Assembly (NCBI GenBank): GCA_027066935.1
Contig: JAMOMX010000390.1
Span: 1-7,421 of the forward strand
DNA: 7,421 bases
Direction: 5' to 3'
From: Sulfurimonas sp.
GTDB lineage: Bacteria > Campylobacterota > Campylobacteria > Campylobacterales > Sulfurimonadaceae
Position numbers and translations under genes: made by a program. The notes below the pieces were generated by a model. It saw only the letters and a list, made by a program, of their open reading frames with translations. It ran no database searches and had not been told where the DNA came from. Positions 1 to 5,133 of the stretch are shown here, one piece after another; within the stretch, counting starts at the first letter, position 1; every line of letters starts with the position of its first letter.

Positions 1-39
1 ATGGCTAAAGATAGCATCTATCTTGTCATATATGTTCAT
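1..39 (-). CDS. Start of an unidentified gene, cut by window edge
   Basis: An ATG at 39-37 overlaps the TGA stop of the preceding cas2 gene in an ATGA arrangement. It opens a frame without stops to the window edge, reading MNIYDKIDAIFSH. There is no clear Shine-Dalgarno sequence, so translation would depend on coupling to the upstream cas2, as elsewhere in this operon. Thirteen residues are too few to name a family. The context (end of a cas2-cas1-cas1N-cas2 chain) suggests another CRISPR-related gene, but this is inference only. Confidence 0.5.
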   Translation of the reverse strand, partial: MNIYDKIDAIFSH

Positions 40-326
40 TGTGGTAGTGTTGTACTTATGGTGTTTGGCTGTTTGAGATCTATGCCGCTTCTAAGGTGAA
101 AAGAGCCGTGTTTATCTACTCTATATATTCGTATATCATCACTATCGGCATCTATAATCTGCTCTAGGGTTTTCACTAGCTCTTCAATCTCATCTACAGA
201 GCCATCTAAGTAGTAGAAGATAGACTTTTGAATGCGAATTGCCTCTTTTTCTAGTGTTTTTGCAACTTTAGAGAGCCGCTTAGCATCTGCTATGTCGTAG
301 CAGACTAGAAAATCAAACTTTTTCAC
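36..326 (-). CDS. cas2: CRISPR-associated protein Cas2 (longer paralogue)
   Basis: Cas2 is the small ferredoxin-fold dimer that bridges two Cas1 dimers in the spacer-integration complex. This 96-residue protein shows the family opening: a hydrophobic first strand ending in VCYDIADAKR (residues 8-17) with the conserved Asp at 11. A QKSIFYYL stretch follows at about 33-40, then an acidic helix and the IRIYRV strand near 65-70. The C-terminal tail to residue 96 is polar. The start is GTG at 326-324, which places the protein exactly at the usual Cas2 N-terminus; no good ATG is near. It overlaps the preceding 81-residue gene by 14 bases and lacks an obvious ribosome binding site, so coupling is likely. 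It differs clearly from the second Cas2 at 1414-1677. Confidence 0.88.
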   Translation of the reverse strand: MKKFDFLVCYDIADAKRLSKVAKTLEKEAIRIQKSIFYYLDGSVDEIEELVKTLEQIIDADSDDIRIYRVDKHGSFHLRSGIDLKQPNTISTTLPQ

Positions 327-558
327 TTAGTGCTACTTGTGCTAAGATATAGCCATGTTGATCTATAAAATAGATTTTAAATATCTTGGCTAGGTAGATA
401 GAGTCTGCCATGGAGATATCTATGAGTTTGTTGAGATAGAGCTCTTTTATATAACGGTAGGCTATGATCGTATCTTTATTGGCACTTTTTGCTACTAGAT
501 AAGTAGAGTGAATGCGTAACTTGGTTTTTGAATCGCTAATGACTAGTGTCTGTTTCAT
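313..558 (-). CDS. Stand-alone Cas1 N-terminal (beta-sandwich) domain protein
   Basis: This 81-residue protein aligns by eye, end to end, with the N-terminal beta-rich domain of Cas1, including that of the neighbouring Cas1. The shared pattern is a first strand (TLVISD), a KTKLRIHSTYLVAK hairpin, an IIAYRYIKELYLN strand-turn, DISMADSIYLAK as the helix, and KIYFIDQHGYILAQV where Cas1 proteins have the 'hydrophobic strand then D-x-x-G' ending. It stops exactly where the helical catalytic domain would begin, so it has none of the Glu/His/Asp nuclease residues. The ATG at 558-556 has an AAAGG seven to eight bases upstream. It overlaps cas1 by 23 bases and the following cas2 by 14, which argues for an intact gene rather than debris. 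In Cas1 this domain makes the dimer interface, so a role as a Cas1 partner is plausible but inferred. Alternative: decayed second cas1. Confidence 0.7.
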   Translation of the reverse strand: MKQTLVISDSKTKLRIHSTYLVAKSANKDTIIAYRYIKELYLNKLIDISMADSIYLAKIFKIYFIDQHGYILAQVALSEKV

Positions 559-1417
559 GTATTGCCTTTTTTAAATTTGCTATCTCTTTATCTAGCTTTG
601 GTTTTAGGAGCTCTACTAGCGCGCTAAACTCACCCCATACTCTTTTTCTACCCTCAAACCTTAAGTAGACACCACCTTTTTTACTAAAATCCTCTACCTG
701 TAGTATGTTGTGATGAAACACAGAAGCTACAGCCTGATTGATAGATGAGCGAAACAGCTCTAAGATATCGGACGATAGAGCGTTGTGTGATCTAAACGGT
801 GTGTGCAAGTACCCCAATGATGGCTCAAAGCCGTGACTTAAAAGCTTGGCAGTTATGATGTGGTAGTATAGAGAGTACCAGTAAGAGAGCAGGGCATTTA
901 CTGGGTCGCGTGGCGGCTTGCGACTTCTACATCCCTTATGCATGGTTTTTGGCAAATGTGCAAAATAGTGCGCAAAGTAGGCTCTAGCATAAGAGCCCTC
1001 TATGCCTAAGAGCTCCTCTACTGCACTTGCATCTTCTACTTGCTGAAGCTCTTTAGATATCTCACCTTGTATGCCAAAACTCTTAAGATGCTCTTGGTGC
1101 AATGTGAGCTTGTGAGTTAGGAAGTATTTAGCAAATGCTAGCCTCTGCTCTAGTGAGCGGTATTGTGCTAGTTTTATCTCACTATTTTTAGCATTTGCGC
1201 TATTGATGATGCTAAAATTGCTACTATTGTGTGAAATTAGAAGTATAGATATATTCTCTTTGGTTAGACGAAGTATATCTTTAGCAACAAAAGTTGTGCG
1301 GTGATTGAGTATGAGCATATCTATAAGCCTAAATGGTATACTCTGCTCTTCAAACTTTAAGCAGCTCTGCTCAATCTTTAAGGTCATATCTTTTTTATCG
1401 ATTATGGCTAGCTTCAT
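536..1417 (-). CDS. cas1: CRISPR-associated endonuclease/integrase Cas1
   Basis: Cas1 is the metal-dependent integrase that inserts new spacers into a CRISPR array together with Cas2. This 293-residue protein has the usual length and layout: a beta-rich N-terminal domain (about 1-75) and a helical catalytic domain. The catalytic motifs are present: LLGIEGSYARAYF with Glu140, LGYLHTPFRSHNAL with His205, and SSDILELFR with Asp217. The Cas1 hallmark RKPPRDPVNALLSYWYSLYY runs from residue 167. The ATG at 1417-1415 overlaps the stop of the upstream cas2 as ATGA, so translation is coupled. Its stop lies 23 bases inside the next gene. No effector genes are in view, so the CRISPR subtype cannot be set from this gene; the CARF-HEPN gene farther upstream hints at type III. 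Confidence 0.96.
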   Translation of the reverse strand: MKLAIIDKKDMTLKIEQSCLKFEEQSIPFRLIDMLILNHRTTFVAKDILRLTKENISILLISHNSSNFSIINSANAKNSEIKLAQYRSLEQRLAFAKYFLTHKLTLHQEHLKSFGIQGEISKELQQVEDASAVEELLGIEGSYARAYFAHYFAHLPKTMHKGCRSRKPPRDPVNALLSYWYSLYYHIITAKLLSHGFEPSLGYLHTPFRSHNALSSDILELFRSSINQAVASVFHHNILQVEDFSKKGGVYLRFEGRKRVWGEFSALVELLKPKLDKEIANLKKAIHETDTSH

Positions 1418-1677
1418 AGTATGATAACTCCATTTTCGTATGATATAGACGATGCTTTAGCAAGCAAAAGAGCAGATGTTACCTTGATGATATTGATCTT
1501 GTCTTCATCTTTTACTATCGCCTCTAGCTCACTTATGAGAGAGTGCAGGGTGCTTGCGTTTAGTGGTGCTTCTACTGCTGATTTTTGACCACCTAAGGCG
1601 TACGAATAGGCAATTTTTTTAACCCTCAAGAGTCTTTTTGTATCAAAAATATCGTATGCTATGATAAAGTTGTGCAT
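1414..1677 (-). CDS. cas2: CRISPR-associated protein Cas2 (short paralogue), first gene of the adaptation operon
   Basis: This 87-residue protein begins FIIAYDIFDTKRLLRV (residues 4-19), the Cas2 first strand with the conserved Asp9. GGQKSAVEAPL follows at about 29-39, then an acidic helix and the strand DKINIIKV near 58-65, followed by a short hydrophobic tail. It is distinct in sequence from the Cas2 at 36-326. Translation starts at ATG 1677-1675, with a strong AGGAGAAGG six to ten bases upstream. It is the first gene after a promoter with a TAGACA/TGTCTA inverted repeat (1706-1738). The 3' end overlaps cas1 by four bases (ATGA). Cas2 normally acts as a homodimer; two paralogues around one cas1 leave open a heterodimer or two alternative complexes. 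Confidence 0.87.
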   Translation of the reverse strand: MHNFIIAYDIFDTKRLLRVKKIAYSYALGGQKSAVEAPLNASTLHSLISELEAIVKDEDKINIIKVTSALLLAKASSISYENGVIIL

Positions 1678-1705
1678 ATATAACCTTCTCCTCTATATGG
1701 CTAAA

Positions 1706-1738
1706 ATTATATAAAAGTCAATAGACAAAACTTGTCTA
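1706..1738 (-). promoter_or_regulatory. cas operon promoter with 17-bp inverted-repeat operator
   Basis: On the minus strand, TAGACAAGTTTTGTCTA (1738-1722) is a perfect inverted repeat; the arms extend to 9 bp (AATAGACAA, positions 1720-1728 and 1732-1740). Exactly 10 bp downstream lies TATAAT (1711-1706), a perfect -10 hexamer. A transcript would start near 1699 and give a leader of about 20 bases before the cas2 ATG at 1677. The repeat covers the -35 position, so a bound protein could block RNA polymerase or replace a -35 contact. The same arrangement occurs at 3125-3157 and 3312-3344. Confidence 0.75.
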
Positions 1739-1801
1739 TTTGAAGTTTTTATGGATGATCAATCTACTATCTAGGTAGTTTGTTAGTTGTGGGCAGGTAT
1801 C

Positions 1802-2497
1802 TTATAGATCTAGATAGCTAAACAGATCTTTGCTTGTAGTTTTATGGTTCTTGACATAGACAAAAAGATTCTCAAGGCTCTTTTCACCCACTCCTTTAAC
1901 TCTAAGAAGTCCACTAAGGCTATTGATATCTGGATTGTTTAGAGCAGCTCTGATTTTTTTAAGTACATCTAGGCGTATTTTTGAGCCTTTTTTTATGCTC
2001 ATATCATCCATATTTTGAAATATGGACTTAAACTCCTCATAAAGATCATCTTTGGCTCTAAGATCAAAACTCCAGATCTCAACATCGATATCGCACCTAC
2101 TAAGGTACTTATTCATGATAGCCAAAGACTCCTCTGGATCAATCCCGCCCCTATCTGCTCCAAGAAGAGGAAAGGCGACAGATGTTATATTTTTCTCCTT
2201 ATAGGTGTCAACAAACTTTTTGAGACCTTTTTCTAAGTACTCTTTTTTCGATGGAAACTTCCAGTCATACTTGGTAGGAAAATTGAGTATGTTGATGCTA
2301 TCTGTTCTATATATCCACAGCACACCTATATCTATCTGCTTCTCTTCACAAAGCTTAGCGTATTTTGCAAACATATCGGGATGCCTTAACCGAAACTCAT
2401 AAGCTATACCAGCACCCATCACACCAACACAGTTAACAGTATTGACAATAGTTTGAGACTTTGTCGTGAAGATATTTCCTCTTCTTTCTATGAGCAT
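1802..2497 (-). CDS. darG: DarG-like macrodomain antitoxin (DNA ADP-ribosylglycohydrolase)
   Basis: DarG antitoxins remove the ADP-ribose that DarT attaches to DNA. The 231-residue protein opens with a macrodomain: IVNTVNCVGVMGAGIAYEF (residues 17-35) forms the ADP-ribose loop, followed by ILNFPTKYDWKFPSK (70-84), with the lysine-rich segment typical of the DarG-type branch, and FPLLGADRGGIDPEES (109-124). The C-terminal part, about 75 residues, is shorter than in the well-studied two-domain DarG proteins. It contains a helix-hairpin-helix-like stretch, LSGLLRVKGVGEKSLENLF (194-212), which may touch DNA or the toxin. The start ATG (2497-2495) has AGGAG six bases upstream, and the gene overlaps darT by 10 bases. 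Toxin-first order and overlap fit a co-translated pair. No separate promoter is seen. Confidence 0.9.
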   Translation of the reverse strand: MLIERRGNIFTTKSQTIVNTVNCVGVMGAGIAYEFRLRHPDMFAKYAKLCEEKQIDIGVLWIYRTDSINILNFPTKYDWKFPSKKEYLEKGLKKFVDTYKEKNITSVAFPLLGADRGGIDPEESLAIMNKYLSRCDIDVEIWSFDLRAKDDLYEEFKSIFQNMDDMSIKKGSKIRLDVLKKIRAALNNPDINSLSGLLRVKGVGEKSLENLFVYVKNHKTTSKDLFSYLDL

Positions 2498-3090
2498 AGT
2501 ACTCTCCTGTTTGGTAAAAAAAAATACTCTGGCTCAACTATGATTTTTATCGAAGAGAGATCGTTCCGGCGCATTAGAGCATCTCTTTTCATCTCGTCTT
2601 TACAGTAGATACACACCAGATCCTCTATGCAGACACTTTTTGGCACTAACACTTCAGCCATCATGGTCTGTTTTACTATTTCCGGCTCATTATTCCAACT
2701 AGAACTTACTAAAAGATCTACATTGATCTTTTCCAAATCATCAATGTTGTTGTAAAACTTAGCTGTTGAAGCAGCAGCATTTTTATCTGTAAAGAGAACA
2801 TCACTCTTTAATAAAAGTTTTTTATCAAAGCCAAGTATTATAATATCTTGTTCTCTATTTTTATACATCATAGCATTTCTTGGGTTAAAATAAAATGGCA
2901 CATACTCATGTATAGATTTTCCATACACGCTCTCTTGCTTTTTTCGCCTACTATTGACATCAAGATTACTAATATCAACACACTTATAAGGATTGTCATG
3001 AGCTAGTAGACCATGTCTCATTATGGAGTCTAGATTGTTTATGTGTGTCATGTGATCTAGTGAGCTGATGCTGCTGTAGTTAAATTTCAT
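2488..3090 (-). CDS. darT: DarT-like DNA ADP-ribosyltransferase toxin (DUF4433)
   Basis: DarT uses NAD+ to ADP-ribosylate bases in single-stranded DNA, which stops replication and can abort phage growth. The 200-residue protein has the family features: DHMTHINNLDSIMRHGLLAH at residues 12-31 (NAD-binding histidine and the 'I..HGLL' helix), NSRRKK near 46-51 with the conserved arginine, then IHEYVPFYFNPRNAMMYKN at about 60-78. The MMAEVLVP segment near 143-150 carries the catalytic glutamate of the family. The ATG at 3090-3088 follows AAGGA at good distance, and no in-frame alternative is better. It has its own promoter with the inverted-repeat operator (3125-3157), and a further TAGACAAT half-site lies in its leader at 3101-3108. 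It is immediately followed by, and overlaps, its antitoxin darG. Confidence 0.93.
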   Translation of the reverse strand: MKFNYSSISSLDHMTHINNLDSIMRHGLLAHDNPYKCVDISNLDVNSRRKKQESVYGKSIHEYVPFYFNPRNAMMYKNREQDIIILGFDKKLLLKSDVLFTDKNAAASTAKFYNNIDDLEKINVDLLVSSSWNNEPEIVKQTMMAEVLVPKSVCIEDLVCIYCKDEMKRDALMRRNDLSSIKIIVEPEYFFLPNRRVLCS

Positions 3091-3124
3091 TTTTTTCCTT
3101 ATTGTCTAAAGTATTTATGATTGA

Positions 3125-3157
3125 AGTATAGATAATTTACTAGACAATAAATGTCTA
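3125..3157 (-). promoter_or_regulatory. darTG promoter with 17-bp inverted-repeat operator
   Basis: On the minus strand, TAGACATTTATTGTCTA (3157-3141) has perfect 6-bp arms separated by 5 bases. The -10 hexamer TATACT (3130-3125) follows after exactly 10 bp. Transcription would begin near 3118, about 28 bases before the darT start codon. The first three operator bases are also the TAG stop codon of the small ORF. The arrangement is the same as upstream of the cas operon and of the small ORF. Confidence 0.72.
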
Positions 3158-3286
3158 ATAATCTATTTTTAATCGTTTGCGTGAATAGATTTTTTTTGAA
3201 GGCACAACTCTTGCTATAGGGTTAAAGCCCCATACAACTCTACTTTTAGCTCTTGGTAGTTTTGTGCGTAGTATGATTTTACTCAT
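3155..3286 (-). CDS. Small basic protein, 43 residues, function unknown
   Basis: A 43-residue frame runs from ATG at 3286-3284 to TAG at 3157-3155. Translation signals are strong: AGGAG (3298-3294) with a 7-base gap to the ATG, and a promoter with a perfect TATAAT preceded by the shared operator (3312-3344). The product is highly basic, with about 13 Lys/Arg and one Asp, and no membrane segment. It has a central VVWGFNPIARVVPSKK stretch and a YSRKRLK tail. A 'W-x-(I/F)NP-x-(T/A)RV-x-x-SKK-x-Y-x-RKK' pattern resembles small conserved bacterial proteins I have seen, but I cannot name the family. Charge suggests nucleic acid binding (inference). It sits alone between the WYL gene and darT, flanked by an operator on each side, so it looks like a member of the same regulon. 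Confidence 0.7.
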   Translation of the reverse strand: MSKIILRTKLPRAKSRVVWGFNPIARVVPSKKIYSRKRLKIDY

Positions 3287-3311
3287 GAGTAAACTCCTAT
3301 ATTTTTGGTAA

Positions 3312-3344
3312 ATTATATAGAAGTATTTAGATAAAAATTGTCTA
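3312..3344 (-). promoter_or_regulatory. Small-ORF promoter with inverted-repeat operator at the end of the WYL gene
   Basis: On the minus strand, TAGACAATTTTTATCTA (3344-3328) matches the TAGACA-N5-TGTCTA inverted repeat with one mismatch in the second arm (TATCTA). A perfect TATAAT (3317-3312) follows after 10 bp. Transcription would begin near 3305, about 19 bases before the small ORF start. The first three operator bases are the TAG stop codon of the WYL gene. Confidence 0.7.
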
Positions 3345-4286
3345 GTTGTGGTTATTTACAGTTTGAGAGAGTTTTTCAAGATAGTGATTTTTTAGCTCTT
3401 GAGGTTCTAGTATGATCAGGTCTGGTAGCCATTTTTGGATAAGTGGTAGTATCTCTAACTCTTGGGTGTAGGTTATTTCAAAGACGATACCACCATCTTC
3501 ACACTCTTTCTGAAAAGTTTGAGACAATAGAAATTTTTTCATATCATCTTTGAAATACTTAGCGATCTTTGGTGTCGCCTTGAGAGTAGCAGTCTTTTTC
3601 TCCTTATCATATAGTGTCATGGAGTTTTGAATACTATGCTCTAAAAAGTGATGATGTTTTTCTACACTTGATGGCTGAAAGTGCCCAGATTTTAGGCTAA
3701 AATCAACCCTCTCTATAAAACTTATACGACCAAAGCGTAGGTGATTGTCACTATCTACAAAGGCTACATACCAGTTGTTATCCATAAAAACAAGTTTGAG
3801 GCATTTTAAATTATCATAAACTGTATCGTCATAGTAAAACTTTATCTTTGCATAATCTCTTGCTTCTATGATGTTTTTGAGCCGTTTAAAATGTTGTTTT
3901 GATTCTAAGTCGCTTATATCTTCAAAAGGAGTGTTTTTAAACATATATAGCTCTTTGGATTTTTTGGCATATTTTTCTAAATCGTTGAAGATACTCTTAT
4001 CGCCTTCATGGGCTAGTTGAAGAAGCCAACCTATCTCTTCAGAGTTATTAAACGCTTCTATAAAAATATCTATAGGTGTTATGAGTTTGTATGCAAGTTT
4101 TTTACCATCTTTAAACTCTTCTATGGAGTCAAAAGCATCGCAAGTTTCTTTTAAAATTCTACCAAGTTGTTTTTTACCAACAGAGAGTTCATCAAGCATA
4201 TCTTCATCGTAAGCATCTAAAACCCCTCTTTTTTGAAACTCCTCTAAAATGTATTTATATTTTTGTATTGTTGTTGAATCTGCCAT
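3342..4286 (-). CDS. WYL-domain transcription regulator
   Basis: WYL proteins are ligand-sensing DNA-binding regulators common beside CRISPR and other defence genes. This protein of about 314 residues has an N-terminal winged-helix-like region (about 8-70, with LDELSVGKKQLGRILKET as probable recognition helices and a KLAYKL wing). The WYL domain covers about 137-195; its signature appears as NNWYVAFVDS followed by LRFGRISFIERV with ligand-contact arginines. A WCX-type end, GGIVFEITYTQELEILPLIQKW, runs from about 266. I place the start at ATG 4286 because AAAGGA lies five bases before it; a GTG at 4289 is only two bases from that site. The upstream MYG1-like stop (TAG, 4291-4289) is three bases away, so the two form an operon. 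It is the best candidate to bind the TAGACA/TGTCTA operators nearby, including the degenerate one before its own operon; binding is not shown by sequence. Confidence 0.88.
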   Translation of the reverse strand: MADSTTIQKYKYILEEFQKRGVLDAYDEDMLDELSVGKKQLGRILKETCDAFDSIEEFKDGKKLAYKLITPIDIFIEAFNNSEEIGWLLQLAHEGDKSIFNDLEKYAKKSKELYMFKNTPFEDISDLESKQHFKRLKNIIEARDYAKIKFYYDDTVYDNLKCLKLVFMDNNWYVAFVDSDNHLRFGRISFIERVDFSLKSGHFQPSSVEKHHHFLEHSIQNSMTLYDKEKKTATLKATPKIAKYFKDDMKKFLLSQTFQKECEDGGIVFEITYTQELEILPLIQKWLPDLIILEPQELKNHYLEKLSQTVNNHN

Positions 4287-4288
4287 CA

Positions 4289-5074
4289 CTATCCTTTAAT
4301 ATTTTTCTCAAGATATTGTAACATTACTTCTTTGTTTTTTGCTACTGCAAAAAAACCTGCACTATGTACAAACTCCATTGTGCTGTCTTGCTTTAGTGGC
4401 TTAGAGTTTAGCTCAAAGCTTCCCAATCTTTTAGGTGCTATTTTTACTTTATAGTTATCATCGTCCACATCTTGCCAAACAACTGCTTTGACATTTGGCG
4501 TTAGTTCACCATTTATGTAGCTACTCCAATGGGGTGTAAAGCTCTCTAGTTCTATAATTTTTGGGTTATTTTCAAAGTAATAAGATGAAGCAACTATATC
4601 TTTTGCTTTTTCTAGCTCATCTTGTGCATCTTTAAGTGAACAAAAAACAGTCATAGCAAAGTCAACAGCCCTGCTAAATGCCACATCTTGAACTACTTCA
4701 TCATAGATACTTTTTGAGTTAAAACATTGTATGAGAGCTGGGTATTCAAACGCTTTTGCCTTTATCTCACCCACATCATGGGCATCTATCATCCTAATGA
4801 GTTTCGAGATTCTAGGGTAGCTCTTTTCAAGATCAACATACTCCCAAATAAGCCCAGCACTACTTTTGCCACCTCTGTTTTGGTGATGGTCAAAGAACTT
4901 CACTCCATCAAACTTTTTACCTATATCTATAACCATATCATACTTCTTAAAGTCTGTTGTGTTGTGATCTACTCTTTTTATGATGATGTTTTCATCTACA
5001 AAGATTTTTAAAAGTGCAACAGCACTCACTTCATCAGCATGAAAAATTTTGTTATGTGTAGCTACAACTCTCAT
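4289..5074 (-). CDS. MYG1-like DHH-family phosphoesterase/exonuclease
   Basis: MYG1 proteins belong to the DHH phosphoesterase superfamily; the eukaryotic member is a 3'-5' RNA exonuclease. This 261-residue protein carries the metal-site motifs in order: ATHNKIFHADE (residues 5-15), VIDIG with Asp50, FFDHHQ (61-65, the DHH motif) followed by SSAGLIWEYV (71-80), and MIDAHDVG (95-102). The C-terminal half has the family pattern IAPKRLGSFELNSKPL and FVHSAGFFAVAKNKEVML. It is somewhat shorter than typical MYG1 proteins (about 300 or more). The ATG at 5074-5072 has AGGA five bases upstream. It is the first gene of a two-gene unit with the WYL regulator, behind a promoter with a half-conserved copy of the operator (5101-5133). 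Whether it acts on RNA, nanoRNA or a signal nucleotide here is unknown. Confidence 0.85.
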   Translation of the reverse strand: MRVVATHNKIFHADEVSAVALLKIFVDENIIIKRVDHNTTDFKKYDMVIDIGKKFDGVKFFDHHQNRGGKSSAGLIWEYVDLEKSYPRISKLIRMIDAHDVGEIKAKAFEYPALIQCFNSKSIYDEVVQDVAFSRAVDFAMTVFCSLKDAQDELEKAKDIVASSYYFENNPKIIELESFTPHWSSYINGELTPNVKAVVWQDVDDDNYKVKIAPKRLGSFELNSKPLKQDSTMEFVHSAGFFAVAKNKEVMLQYLEKNIKG

Positions 5075-5100
5075 AAATATCCTAATATTTGGTTTATGAG

Positions 5101-5133
5101 ATTGTAGGGCTTTTTATGGTCGTATTTTGTCTA
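5101..5133 (-). promoter_or_regulatory. Probable MYG1-WYL promoter with degenerate operator
   Basis: On the minus strand, TAGACAAAATACGACCA (5133-5117) keeps a perfect first arm (TAGACA) but only three of six bases of the second arm. TACAAT, a five-of-six -10 match, follows after exactly 10 bp (5106-5101). This reproduces the 17+10+6 spacing of the three other operator-promoters. Transcription would begin near 5095, about 20 bases before the ATG at 5074. The first three bases are the TAG stop of the CARF gene. This copy is weaker, so a chance match to the first arm remains possible. Confidence 0.5.

Noticed and set aside
1739..1801. Terminator after darG, from the near-palindrome ACTATCTAGGTAGT (about 1765-1778)
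   Set aside because: The stem is short and has a mismatch, is not GC-rich, and has no convincing T-run on the minus strand.
1857..1873. TAGACA on the plus strand inside darG as another operator
   Set aside because: Its second arm matches only three of six bases (ATTCTC), no -10 hexamer sits at the 10-bp distance, and it is within coding sequence.
3101..3108. TAGACAAT just before the darT ribosome binding site as a full operator
   Set aside because: No second arm and no -10 after it. It lies in the predicted darT leader; noted as a possible extra half-site only.
4287..4289. GTG as the WYL start codon
   Set aside because: It lies only two bases from AAAGGA, while the ATG one codon later (4286) has a five-base gap, which is the normal distance.
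4727..5011. Plus-strand open frame inside the MYG1-like gene
   Set aside because: It is an antisense shadow of a clear coding gene with no recognisable protein features. The same holds for plus-strand frames at 2015-2236, 2205-2402 and 6399-6596.
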